Assembly (NCBI RefSeq): GCF_000701705.1
Contig: NZ_JNJP01000098.1
Location: 1-11,918 of the forward strand
Direction: 5' to 3'
Source of the DNA: Bilophila wadsworthia ATCC 49260
GTDB lineage: Bacteria; Desulfobacterota; Desulfovibrionia; Desulfovibrionales; Desulfovibrionaceae
Length of the DNA stretch: 11,918 nt
Below the pieces are notes generated by a model, which had not been told where the DNA came from, searched no databases, and was given only the letters and a program-made list of their open reading frames with translations. Each line of letters begins with the position of its first letter. Position 1 is the stretch's first letter. Below, one piece after another: positions 1 to 6,470 of this stretch. The position numbers were made by a program, and so were the translations under genes.

Positions 1-9
1 AGGGGGCTT

Positions 10-61
10 GGGGGAGGGGAGGGAAAAACTTTCTCCAGAAAGTTTTTCCCTCCCCTCCCCC
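10..61 (-). repeat. Long perfect hairpin after phoU (repeat copy A)
   Basis: Two 25-nt arms (10-34 and 37-61) are perfectly complementary around a 2-nt centre. The arm is purine-rich at its base (G/A runs) and has the apex CTTTCT / AGAAAG. It begins 6 nt past the phoU stop codon, so it would lie in the 3' end of the phoB-phoR-pstB-phoU transcript. Read leftward, no U-tract follows the full stem, but the inner stem ACTTTCT/AGAAAGT is followed by further Ts inside the outer arm, so a weak terminator could form. It is the same element as the hairpins at 7360-7413 and 11566-11619. The conserved tail seen beside those copies would fall left of the window, so it cannot be checked here. Confidence 0.9.
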
Positions 62-67
62 GAATTC

Positions 68-754
68 CTATTTCTCCCAAGCTTGGGGCAACGTCCGGCG
101 GTGCTTGAGGCTGACGCCTTCGACCATAAAGTAGGCGTGCTCGGCGATGTTCTCGGCACGGCGGCAAACGCGATCCAGAGCACGGGTGATCAGCACGATG
201 TGCATGGAGTCCCACGGTTCAAGCGTGCGGTCGCCGACGGCCTGCATGAGCTTTTGGAAAATGTTCACCATCATCTGCGCGGTTTCGTCGTCGTAGCGGC
301 TGACGGCAAGGGCGCTGGGGGCGTCTCCGTTCTGGAAGGCGAGCAGGGAATTGCGGAGCATGGCGCTCGTGCGGGTACACAGCGCCCGGAGATCCTTTTC
401 GACGATGGAGGGAATCGGCTTGTCCGAGAGCGTGACCTGCTCGGCGACGACGACGGATTCATCTCCGATGCGTTCCAGATCCAACACCATGCGCACGACG
501 CTCATGAGAAAGCGGAGATCGCGGGCAACGGGCTGTGTGCGGGCGAGGATGTTGAGCGTGGCTTCGTCGATCTGGTTTTCGAGGTCGTCGATATCCGTAT
601 CCCCGTCGAGCACGGCGGCGGCGCGGGGAAGATCGTGATTCAATACGGCGATGGCGGCATCGTCGAGGGCCTGCTGCGTCTTGCTCCCCATGATGAGGAG
701 TTTGGCGCGCAGGTTGTCCAAAAGCTGCTGCGTGTAGTGTTCCTGATAGGCCAT
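68..754 (-). CDS. phoU: PhoU, phosphate signalling regulator
   Basis: This 228-residue cytoplasmic protein is of usual PhoU length, all helical, with two repeats. The first carries the metal-binding type motif LDLERIGDES near residues 91-100. The second carries the related DRVCRRAENIAEH near 184-196. In the family PhoU dimers bridge the PstSCAB transporter and the PhoR kinase, keep PhoR in its phosphatase state when phosphate is plentiful, and restrain uptake. The ATG at 754 is chosen because AAGGAG (762-767) sits 7 nt upstream. A longer open frame continues to 1447 but only overlaps pstB antisense-free coding in another frame. The gene is last in the leftward phoB-phoR-pstB-phoU order, 56 nt after pstB, and a 25-bp hairpin follows. 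The pstB-phoU order is typical of pst loci. Confidence 0.95.
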   Translation of the reverse strand: MAYQEHYTQQLLDNLRAKLLIMGSKTQQALDDAAIAVLNHDLPRAAAVLDGDTDIDDLENQIDEATLNILARTQPVARDLRFLMSVVRMVLDLERIGDESVVVAEQVTLSDKPIPSIVEKDLRALCTRTSAMLRNSLLAFQNGDAPSALAVSRYDDETAQMMVNIFQKLMQAVGDRTLEPWDSMHIVLITRALDRVCRRAENIAEHAYFMVEGVSLKHRRTLPQAWEK

Positions 755-810
755 AAGGCGTCTCCTTGGCGGAATGCGCTCCGCATATGCATAATTGAGA
801 AGTGGGCGGC

Positions 811-1620
811 TTACCCGAAGCGCCCGGTGATGTAGTCTTCGGTCTGCTTCAGTGAGGGATTGGTGAAAATCTTTTCCGTCAGATCGCATTCGATCAACTT
901 GCCCATATAGAAAAAGGCGGTGCGGTCGGAGACGCGGGCGGCCTGCTGCATACTGTGGGTAACGATGACGATGCTGAGCTGGCTCTTGAGTTCGTGGATG
1001 CCTTCCTCGATACGCTGCGTGGCGATGGGGTCGAGGGCGCTGGCGGGTTCGTCCATGAGCAGGACTTCCGGTTCCACGGCAAGGGCGCGGGCGATGCACA
1101 GGCGCTGCTGCTGGCCGCCGGAGAGCCCGAGCGCCGACGTGTGCAGGCGGTCCTTCACCTCTTCGAAGATGGCGGCGCGGCGGAGGCTTTCCTCCACCTT
1201 GTCGGCGATGAGCGATTCGTCGCGCTCGCCGTTGACGCGCAGGCCGTAGGCCACGTTTTCGAAAATCGTCTTCGGGAACGGCGTCGGCTTCTGGAAGACC
1301 ATGCCCACGCGGCGGCGCAGGTTCACCACATCGAAATTGGGGGCGTTGATGTCCTCCTTGTCCAGCGTGATCAAGCCTTCGGTGCGGGTGCCGGGGATAA
1401 GGTCGTTCATGCGGTTGAGGCAGCGGAGGAACGTGCTCTTGCCGCATCCTGACGGGCCGATGAGGGCCGTGACCTGCCTTTCGGGAAAAGTCAGGCTGAC
1501 GTCGAAGAGGGCCTGTGAACTGCCGTAGAAAAAGTTGACGTTCTGGGCCGCCATTTTCGGCGTTCCGGAAAGGCTTTGGGCGTTGTCGAGAGTGACGGGC
1601 GATGCAATGGGTTGCGGCAT
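811..1620 (-). CDS. pstB: PstB, phosphate ABC transporter ATPase
   Basis: This 269-residue cytoplasmic ATPase energises phosphate import through PstC and PstA. All ABC motifs are present: Walker A GPSGCGKST (55-63), Q-loop Q110 in FQKPTPFP, signature LSGGQQQRL (166-174), Walker B LLMDEP (187-192) and switch His222 in VTHS. The FQKPTPFP stretch and the EDYITGRFG end are typical of PstB. The ATG at 1620 is chosen because GGAG lies 6 nt upstream. An ATG at 1632 and a GTG at 1644 are in frame but have no ribosome site. It lies about 200 nt after phoR and just before phoU, on the strand opposite its partners pstC and pstA. No convincing promoter of its own was seen in 1621-1822, so it is probably co-transcribed with phoBR. 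Confidence 0.96.
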   Translation of the reverse strand: MPQPIASPVTLDNAQSLSGTPKMAAQNVNFFYGSSQALFDVSLTFPERQVTALIGPSGCGKSTFLRCLNRMNDLIPGTRTEGLITLDKEDINAPNFDVVNLRRRVGMVFQKPTPFPKTIFENVAYGLRVNGERDESLIADKVEESLRRAAIFEEVKDRLHTSALGLSGGQQQRLCIARALAVEPEVLLMDEPASALDPIATQRIEEGIHELKSQLSIVIVTHSMQQAARVSDRTAFFYMGKLIECDLTEKIFTNPSLKQTEDYITGRFG

Positions 1621-1793
1621 GGTTTTCTCCATGAGTGCGTTCACAAAGGCCTATGTTGATCCCCGCCGGCGATGCCGGGCGAGGTTTTTTCAGTCAAAAA
1701 GAGCCGTGTCCCGTTTGAGGCCGGAAGGCTTGCGGGGCGTCCTTCCTTACGTTTTTGGGGGCCGGAGCCGTCTGGAGGGCATTGTGGATTTCG

Positions 1794-1826
1794 GTGAGGG
1801 CCCCTTCTTGAAGAAGTGCCCCTCAC
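1794..1826. other. Imperfect hairpin spanning the phoR stop codon
   Basis: Arms 1794-1809 and 1811-1826 pair at 14 of 16 positions (mismatches at 1801/1819 and 1803/1817), and the apex is CTTCTTGAAGAAG. The phoR stop codon (1823-1825) is inside the structure. Read leftward, in the phoR direction, no U-tract follows. Read rightward, six Ts follow within 10 nt (1831-1836), but no rightward gene is known here. It could be an mRNA 3' structure between phoR and pstB, a leaky attenuator, or a terminator of an antisense RNA. Confidence 0.55.
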
Positions 1827-3634
1827 GTCCTTTTTTCCGTTTCCGCAGCGAGGGGAAGCGTGAATTGCAGGCAGCCGCCGGGGCCGGGTTCCGCCCAGAT
1901 CCGCCCGCCGTGGCGCTCGACGATGTGCTTGCAGATGGCAAGGCCGAGCCCGGTGGAGGCGGGGCTGCTGCGGTGCTTCTCCACCCTGTAGAAACGCTCG
2001 AACACGCGGGCGATGTCCGCCTGTGGAATGCCTGGCCCGTCGTCGCATATCATGAACAGCGCTTCCGGCAGCCCGTTGTGGTCGAGGCGCTTCCCGCCGG
2101 AAACCTTGATGGTGGAGCCTTCGGGAGCGTAGCGGCAGGCGTTCTCGATGAGGTTGCGGAAAACCTGCCCGATGAAGTGGGGATCGGCCCGTACGGTAAG
2201 GGCGGGATCGATATCGGTTTCCAGCGTCAGGTTGTGCGCGGCGGTTTGCGGCTGGCAGGCCGTGGTCACGTCGGAAAGGATGCTCGCCGCCTTCACGGTT
2301 TCCATTTCCATAGGCACCGCGCCGCTCTCGATGCGCGAGAGCTTGAGCAGATCTTCCACCATCGTCCCCATATGCTGGGCGTTGCGGAGGATGGTTTCCG
2401 CAAACTTGGCGCAGATGGAGGGATCTTCGGCGGCGGAATCCCGGAGGGTTTCGGCGTAGCCAGCGATGGCCGTCAAGGGCGTGCGCAGCTCATGGGAGAC
2501 GTTGGCGACGAATTCCTTCCGCACCCGCATGAGCCGGGCCATTTCGCTGATGTCGTGAAAGACCGCCACGGCGAGCACGTCATGGATGGCCTCTCGGGGC
2601 CTGATGAACTGCACGCTCAGGATCATGTCCGGGCGGGGCTCCACTTCCAGCGTGATGAGCCGGGGCTTGTCCTGCGGCGCGGAAAGCAGCTCGTCGAGCG
2701 CCTGCTGGATTTCCGCCGCCGGGATGACTTCCACGGGGAATTTGCCTTCCGCGTCCTTGGCCTGCGGGAACAGGCGCACGAGGGCGGGGTTGACCAGCCT
2801 GATGCGCCCTTTTTCGCCGATGACGAGCACACCCTCGTTCATCACGTCGAGGATGGTTTTGAGCTGCGCCTTGTTCTCGGCGATGGTGCGCAAGTGTTCC
2901 TCGGTACGGTCGGCCATGTCGTTGACGGCATGGGCCAGCCGCCGGAATTCCCTGCCGGGCAGGATATGGAGACGGCGGCGGTTGCCCTGTCCGGCGGGGT
3001 CCGTGGCGATGCTTTCCACGACCCGGATCATCTCCTTGAGCGAGCGTTCCAGATGCGTCGAGAGCCCGTAGGCGAAGAGCAGGGCGATCAGCGTCGCCAG
3101 CCCGACGATGGCGAGCCACTGCCGTTCGGATTGGGCGATGCGTTCCTCTACGTGCTTGAGCGGCACGGCGACCCGGATGAAGCCGTCCGGAAGCTTCCCG
3201 ACGGCTGCGAAGGGGATGGCCGCATAGACCAGATCCGTATCCAGCGTATTGCTGTGGCGGATGCTGACCCCGACCCCCTCCCGGAGGGCGGCTCCGATTT
3301 CTTGGCGATCCGCGTGGTTGTCGAGGTCGTTCAGGTTGACCCGGCTGGAGTCGGATTCCGCGAGCACGGTCCCGTCCGCGCCGATGAAGGTGATGCGGAT
3401 GCCGAGCTCCGTGCCGATCCGGTCGAAGGTGGATGAGAGCCCATGCACGCCGTCCGGGGCCGTCTCCATCTGCATACGGATGAGCACGGCTTCGCGCCGG
3501 GCATTGCGGACGGTCTCGTCGATGCCGTCTTCCTTGATGTTTTTGCGGACGTACAGCCCCGGGAGCACCAGCGTCATCACAATGACGGCCAAGAAGCAGA
3601 GGAAGAGGCGTGTCCTGAACTTGGTGTCGCGCAT
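1823..3634 (-). CDS. phoR: PhoR, phosphate-regulon sensor histidine kinase
   Basis: This 603-residue inner-membrane kinase pairs with PhoB. Domains in order: TM helix about 8-28; periplasmic region about 29-172; second TM helix about 173-191; HAMP-like linker about 192-250; PAS-like domain about 255-365; HisKA with the phospho-accepting His381 in FVANVSHELRTPL; and HATPase_c with N-box NLIEN (494-498), G1 DDGPGIP (531-537) and G2 TGLGLAI (561-567). It is longer than E. coli PhoR (about 430 aa) because it has a sizeable periplasmic domain, as in many Gram-positive and delta-proteobacterial PhoR proteins; that domain's ligand is unknown. The ATG at 3634 has AAGGAG 5 nt upstream and lies 1 nt after the phoB stop, which suggests translational coupling. 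The neighbouring phoB, pst and phoU genes support PhoR over other kinases. Confidence 0.94.
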   Translation of the reverse strand: MRDTKFRTRLFLCFLAVIVMTLVLPGLYVRKNIKEDGIDETVRNARREAVLIRMQMETAPDGVHGLSSTFDRIGTELGIRITFIGADGTVLAESDSSRVNLNDLDNHADRQEIGAALREGVGVSIRHSNTLDTDLVYAAIPFAAVGKLPDGFIRVAVPLKHVEERIAQSERQWLAIVGLATLIALLFAYGLSTHLERSLKEMIRVVESIATDPAGQGNRRRLHILPGREFRRLAHAVNDMADRTEEHLRTIAENKAQLKTILDVMNEGVLVIGEKGRIRLVNPALVRLFPQAKDAEGKFPVEVIPAAEIQQALDELLSAPQDKPRLITLEVEPRPDMILSVQFIRPREAIHDVLAVAVFHDISEMARLMRVRKEFVANVSHELRTPLTAIAGYAETLRDSAAEDPSICAKFAETILRNAQHMGTMVEDLLKLSRIESGAVPMEMETVKAASILSDVTTACQPQTAAHNLTLETDIDPALTVRADPHFIGQVFRNLIENACRYAPEGSTIKVSGGKRLDHNGLPEALFMICDDGPGIPQADIARVFERFYRVEKHRSSPASTGLGLAICKHIVERHGGRIWAEPGPGGCLQFTLPLAAETEKRT

Positions 3635-3635
3635 G

Positions 3636-4322
3636 TTACTCCTTGCAGCGGTAGCCTACGCCGCGCACAGTTTCGATGATTTCGGCGGCGTCCCCGAGCT
3701 TGTTCCGCAAGCGGCGGATATGGGTATCCACCGTACGGGCGTAGCCTTCAAACTGATAGCCCCAAACCGCAGCGAGCAGTTCCTCGCGCGTGCGGACGCG
3801 TCCGGCGTTGCGCAGCAGATCCTCTATGAGGCGGAATTCCGTGGCCGTGAGCTCGACGTCCTGGCCGAGCACCGTGACCTTATGGGCGGCGGGATCGACG
3901 CTGACCCCGTGGCGCGTGAGCACCGGATTGCTTTCCACCATGACCTGGCGCCGCAGGATGGCGCGGATGCGGAGCAGCAGTTCCCGGATGTTGAACGGCT
4001 TGACCACATAGTCATCCGCCCCCAGCTCGAAGCCGAGGATACGGTCCACGTCTTCGCCCCGTGCCGTCAGCATGATGATGGGGATGCGCACCGTGCCGGA
4101 GTCGCGTTCGAGTTCGCGGCAGACCGCGAGCCCGTCCATTTTCGGAAGCATGAGGTCAAGCAGGATGAGATCCGGCTTGCGGGAGCGGGCCAGATCCAAC
4201 CCTTCCTTGCCGTCCGCTGCCTGAACGGTGGCGTAGCCTTCCTTTTCCAGATTGTAGGCGAGCAGTTCACGGATGTCCTGTTCGTCCTCGACGATGAGAA
4301 TGGTGGCGGATTCGCTGATCAT
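3636..4322 (-). CDS. phoB: PhoB, phosphate-regulon response regulator
   Basis: This 228-residue OmpR/PhoB-family transcription factor has a receiver domain (about 6-120) with acidic pocket E12/D13, phospho-acceptor D56 in LILLDLMLP, T86 and K108. A winged-helix DNA-binding domain (about 130-227) follows, with the recognition region RTVDTHIRRLRNKLG and the end VRGVGYRCKE typical of the family. When phosphorylated by PhoR it binds direct repeats in pho promoters. The ATG at 4322 is chosen: AAGGAA lies 6 nt upstream (4329-4334) and the receiver fold begins directly. The open frame extends to 4427, but that stretch is the promoter region and encodes nothing conserved. It is first in the leftward operon, and its own promoter carries candidate PhoB half-sites, so autoregulation is likely. 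Confidence 0.95.
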   Translation of the reverse strand: MISESATILIVEDEQDIRELLAYNLEKEGYATVQAADGKEGLDLARSRKPDLILLDLMLPKMDGLAVCRELERDSGTVRIPIIMLTARGEDVDRILGFELGADDYVVKPFNIRELLLRIRAILRRQVMVESNPVLTRHGVSVDPAAHKVTVLGQDVELTATEFRLIEDLLRNAGRVRTREELLAAVWGYQFEGYARTVDTHIRRLRNKLGDAAEIIETVRGVGYRCKE

Positions 4323-4353
4323 GGTTGATTCCTTGTTGCAGTCTCGCTGAATG

Positions 4354-4398
4354 GTTCTAGTTGCGGCGGGTGACGGGAACATGAAGCGATTGTGACAA
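4354..4398 (-). promoter_or_regulatory. Candidate PhoB-dependent promoter of phoB-phoR-pstB-phoU
   Basis: On the minus strand three 7-nt half-sites recur at exact 11-nt steps: TTGTCAC (4398-4392), GCTTCAT (4387-4381) and CCGTCAC (4376-4370). The known E. coli half-site is CTGTCAT/C with 4-nt spacers. The outer two match at 6 of 7 and the middle at 4 of 7. A further weak unit, TCGCCAC, sits one step upstream (4409-4403). Ten nt after the last half-site is a -10-like TAGAAC (4359-4354). In known PhoB promoters the box replaces the -35 and ends about 10 nt before the -10, as here. The start of transcription would fall near 4347. Confidence 0.65.
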
Positions 4399-4420
4399 TT
4401 CCGTGGCGATAAATCTTTCT

Positions 4421-4476
4421 TCGTCACCTGCGTTTCGGTTTTCCGTCATCGTTTTGACACGAAGCCGCCCTATTTT
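4421..4476 (+). promoter_or_regulatory. Candidate PhoB-dependent promoter of pstS
   Basis: Plus-strand half-sites at 11-nt steps are TCGTCAC (4421-4427), a weak GTTTCGG (4432-4438), CCGTCAT (4443-4449) and TTGACAC (4454-4460). The pair 4443-4460 is the best pho box in the window. The -10-like TATTTT (4471-4476) begins 10 nt after it, the same spacing as on the opposite arm. Transcription would start near 4483, giving a leader of about 55 nt that contains a small GC hairpin (CCGGG 4486-4490 with CCCGG 4498-4502). Confidence 0.7.
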
Positions 4477-4539
4477 CCAGCTTGTCCGGGCGGTCGTCCC
4501 GGCCGTTCGTTACAAACCGAAAAAACGGAGTTCATGCAG

Positions 4540-5361
4540 ATGAAACGCATTGTCCTGGCTTCCCTTCTGGCCCTGTCCTGCCTTCTGCCCGCTCAGGCGA
4601 AGGCTGCCGACGAAATCGTCGTCAACGGCTCCACCACCGTGTTGCCCATTATGCAGAAGGTGTCCGAAGCCTACATGGCGGCCAATCCCAACGTGCAGAT
4701 CGCGCTTTCCGGCGGCGGTTCCGGCAACGGCATCAAGGCCCTGCTCGACGGGCTGGCCAACATCGCCATGTCTTCCCGCGACATCAAGGGCAGTGAAAAG
4801 GAACTGGCCGCCAAGAAGGGCATCAATCCCGTCCGTACCGCCGTCGCGGTCGACGCGCTTGTTCCGGTCGTGAATCCCAAAAACCCGATCAACGAACTCA
4901 GCCTCGACCAGCTCAAGGACATCTACACCGGCAAGATCACCAATTGGAAGGAACTGGGCGGCGCCGACGCCAACATCGTGGTCGTGTCCCGCGACACGTC
5001 CTCCGGCACCTACGAAACGTGGGAAGAAATGGTCATGAAGAAGGCCAAGGTCATGCCCAAGGCCCTGCTTCAGGCTTCCAACGGCGCGGTTGAGCAGGTT
5101 GTCGCCAAGAATCCCAACGCCATCGGCTACGTGGGCCTCGGTTACCTCGCCCCGAGCATCAAGGGACTGCATATCGGCAAGGTCGCGGCTTCCGCTGAAA
5201 CCGCGCTTTCCAAGGAATGGCCCCTCAGCCGCGAACTGTATGTATTCACCAACGGCGAACCCGCCGGCGCTTCCGGCGCGCTCATAAAGTACATCCTCGA
5301 CCCCGCCAAGGGCCAGAAGGCCGTGAAGGAAGTCGGCTTCGTGCCGCTGGCGAAGAAGTAA
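4540..5361 (+). CDS. pstS: PstS, periplasmic phosphate-binding protein
   Basis: The 273-residue precursor is an exported phosphate receptor delivering phosphate to PstC and PstA. A Sec signal peptide (1-22: KR, hydrophobic core, then AKA before ADE) precedes a mature protein of about 251 residues. Phosphate-binding loops are visible: NGSTTVLP (29-36), the serine/glycine loop SGGGSGNG (57-64), SSRD (78-81) and SRDTSSGTYE (150-159). Length and motifs fit the short PstS type (as in TIGR02136) rather than the roughly 346-residue E. coli type. A cysteine at residue 14 is inside the hydrophobic core and fits a lipobox poorly. GGAG (4527-4530) is 9 nt from ATG 4540 but only 3 nt from ATG 4534, so 4540 is preferred; starting at 4534 adds Met-Gln. 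It is the first gene of the rightward arm, directly behind the pho box. Confidence 0.95.
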   Translation: MKRIVLASLLALSCLLPAQAKAADEIVVNGSTTVLPIMQKVSEAYMAANPNVQIALSGGGSGNGIKALLDGLANIAMSSRDIKGSEKELAAKKGINPVRTAVAVDALVPVVNPKNPINELSLDQLKDIYTGKITNWKELGGADANIVVVSRDTSSGTYETWEEMVMKKAKVMPKALLQASNGAVEQVVAKNPNAIGYVGLGYLAPSIKGLHIGKVAASAETALSKEWPLSRELYVFTNGEPAGASGALIKYILDPAKGQKAVKEVGFVPLAKK

Positions 5362-5368
5362 ATATGCA

Positions 5369-5407
5369 GGGGAGGAGGAACCTTTCTGAAAAGGGCTCCT
5401 TCTCCCT
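5369..5407 (+). repeat. Decayed hairpin between pstS and pstC (repeat copy B)
   Basis: The arms around 5369-5385 and 5391-5407 pair mostly by Watson-Crick with a few wobbles and one internal A-C mismatch (5380/5396). The left arm has the same purine-rich base followed by AACCTTTCT as the hairpin after rnc, so this is likely a diverged family member. It starts 7 nt past the pstS stop codon. A T7 tract lies at 5425-5431, 18 nt away, which is too far for a classic terminator. In many pst operons a structure at this place leaves more pstS than pstCA mRNA; that role is inferred here. The rest of the 212-nt gap holds a small GC hairpin just before pstC (GGCGC 5534-5538 with GCGCC 5547-5551). Confidence 0.65.
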
Positions 5408-5573
5408 TTCCCCCTCTTTCTCAGTTTTTTTGGCTGACGGAGAGGCGGGAATCCCAGTCAAAAAGAACAGCGTGGCGGCTCCTTGACAAAGAAGAGGGGC
5501 CTCCTGAGCCGCAACGATCTCGCGGCGGCAAGCGGCGCGGAAGACAGCGCCCCAGAAGAGAAACGGAGACTCC

Positions 5574-6461
5574 ATGTCCAGAGAACTGAAGGAAAAATCG
5601 ATCCGGTGGCTGCTGACGGGCGTGGCCTTTGTATCGCTTCTCTCCCTTGCCTGCATCATGCTCTTCCTGTTTATGGAAGGGCTGCCGCTGTTTGCGGACT
5701 ATCCCCTCTGGGATTTCCTGACGGGGCATTTATGGTACCCCACGTCCGAGCCGCCCGAATTCGGCATCTTCCCTCTGATTATGGGCTCGCTGGCGGTAAC
5801 CATTTTGGCGTCGTGCATCGCGGTGCCGCTCGGCATCATGACGGCGGCCTATCTGGCGGAGATCGCGGCCAGCCGGACGCGGCGCATCGTCAAGCCGTTC
5901 GTCGAACTGCTGGCGGCGCTGCCTTCGGTTGTCATCGGCTTTTTCGGCATGGTCATCGTCGCCCCGTTCCTTCAGGACTGGTTCGGAGCGGATACCGGGC
6001 TCAACCTGTTGAACGCCGCGCTCATGCTGGCGTTCATGAGCGTGCCGACCATCTGTTCCGTGGCTGAGGACGCGCTGTTCGCGGTTCCCCGCACGCTGCG
6101 CGAAGCGTCGCTGGCCCTTGGCGCGACCCGCTGGGAAACGCTGATCCGCGTGGTCATCCCTTCCGCGCTGTCCGGCATCGGTACAGCCGTCATGCTCGGC
6201 ATGTCGCGGGCCATCGGCGAAACCATGGTCGTGCTTATGGTTGCCGGGGGCGCGGCCATCATACCGCTCTCGATTTTCGATCCCGTGCGCCCCATGCCCG
6301 CTTCCATCGCCGCTGAAATGGCGGAAGCGCCTTTCCGTGGCGATCACTACTTCGCCTTGTTCGCCACGGGCATCGTGCTGTTCCTGTTCACGCTCCTGTT
6401 CAACATGCTGGCTTTCCGCATCGCGGAAAAACACAAGCAAACCGGTTCCTCCGGCCTGTAG
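5574..6461 (+). CDS. pstC: PstC, phosphate ABC transporter permease
   Basis: This 295-residue inner-membrane protein forms half of the phosphate channel. About six hydrophobic segments are seen, near 12-34, 66-90, 108-132, 144-163, 200-228 and 258-282. The cytoplasmic EAA loop that docks on PstB is EASLALGATRWETL (177-190) followed by IPSALSGI. The segment ELLAALPSVVIGFFG (111-125) and SRAIGETMVV (211-220) are typical of PstC. The PFAM-type BPD_transp_1 region covers about 70-280. The ATG at 5574 has GGAG 5 nt upstream (5565-5568). It lies 212 nt after pstS and 9 nt before pstA, so expression is expected from the pstS promoter with partial loss at the intervening hairpin. Confidence 0.94.
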   Translation: MSRELKEKSIRWLLTGVAFVSLLSLACIMLFLFMEGLPLFADYPLWDFLTGHLWYPTSEPPEFGIFPLIMGSLAVTILASCIAVPLGIMTAAYLAEIAASRTRRIVKPFVELLAALPSVVIGFFGMVIVAPFLQDWFGADTGLNLLNAALMLAFMSVPTICSVAEDALFAVPRTLREASLALGATRWETLIRVVIPSALSGIGTAVMLGMSRAIGETMVVLMVAGGAAIIPLSIFDPVRPMPASIAAEMAEAPFRGDHYFALFATGIVLFLFTLLFNMLAFRIAEKHKQTGSSGL

Positions 6462-6470
6462 GGATATGCC

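Noticed and set aside
755..1447. N-terminal extension of phoU through pstB
   Set aside because: The added residues are Arg/Pro/His-rich and overlap pstB; the ATG at 754 has AAGGAG and matches the family's start.
1691..1702. 12-mer CAGTCAAAAAGA shared with 5455-5466
   Set aside because: A few 12-nt matches are expected by chance in a 12-kb window, and the flanks do not extend the match.
1535..3436. Open frame of 633 codons on the plus strand opposite phoR and pstB start
   Set aside because: It has no recognisable motif and fully overlaps phoR with its kinase motifs; it is an antisense shadow.
4323..4427. N-terminal extension of phoB
   Set aside because: It would run through the candidate pho box and promoter; the ATG at 4322 has a ribosome site and begins the receiver domain.
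5483..5511. Possible pstC promoter with TTGACA at 5483-5488
   Set aside because: The -35 is perfect but the bases 16-18 nt later (around GAGCCG) do not resemble a -10.
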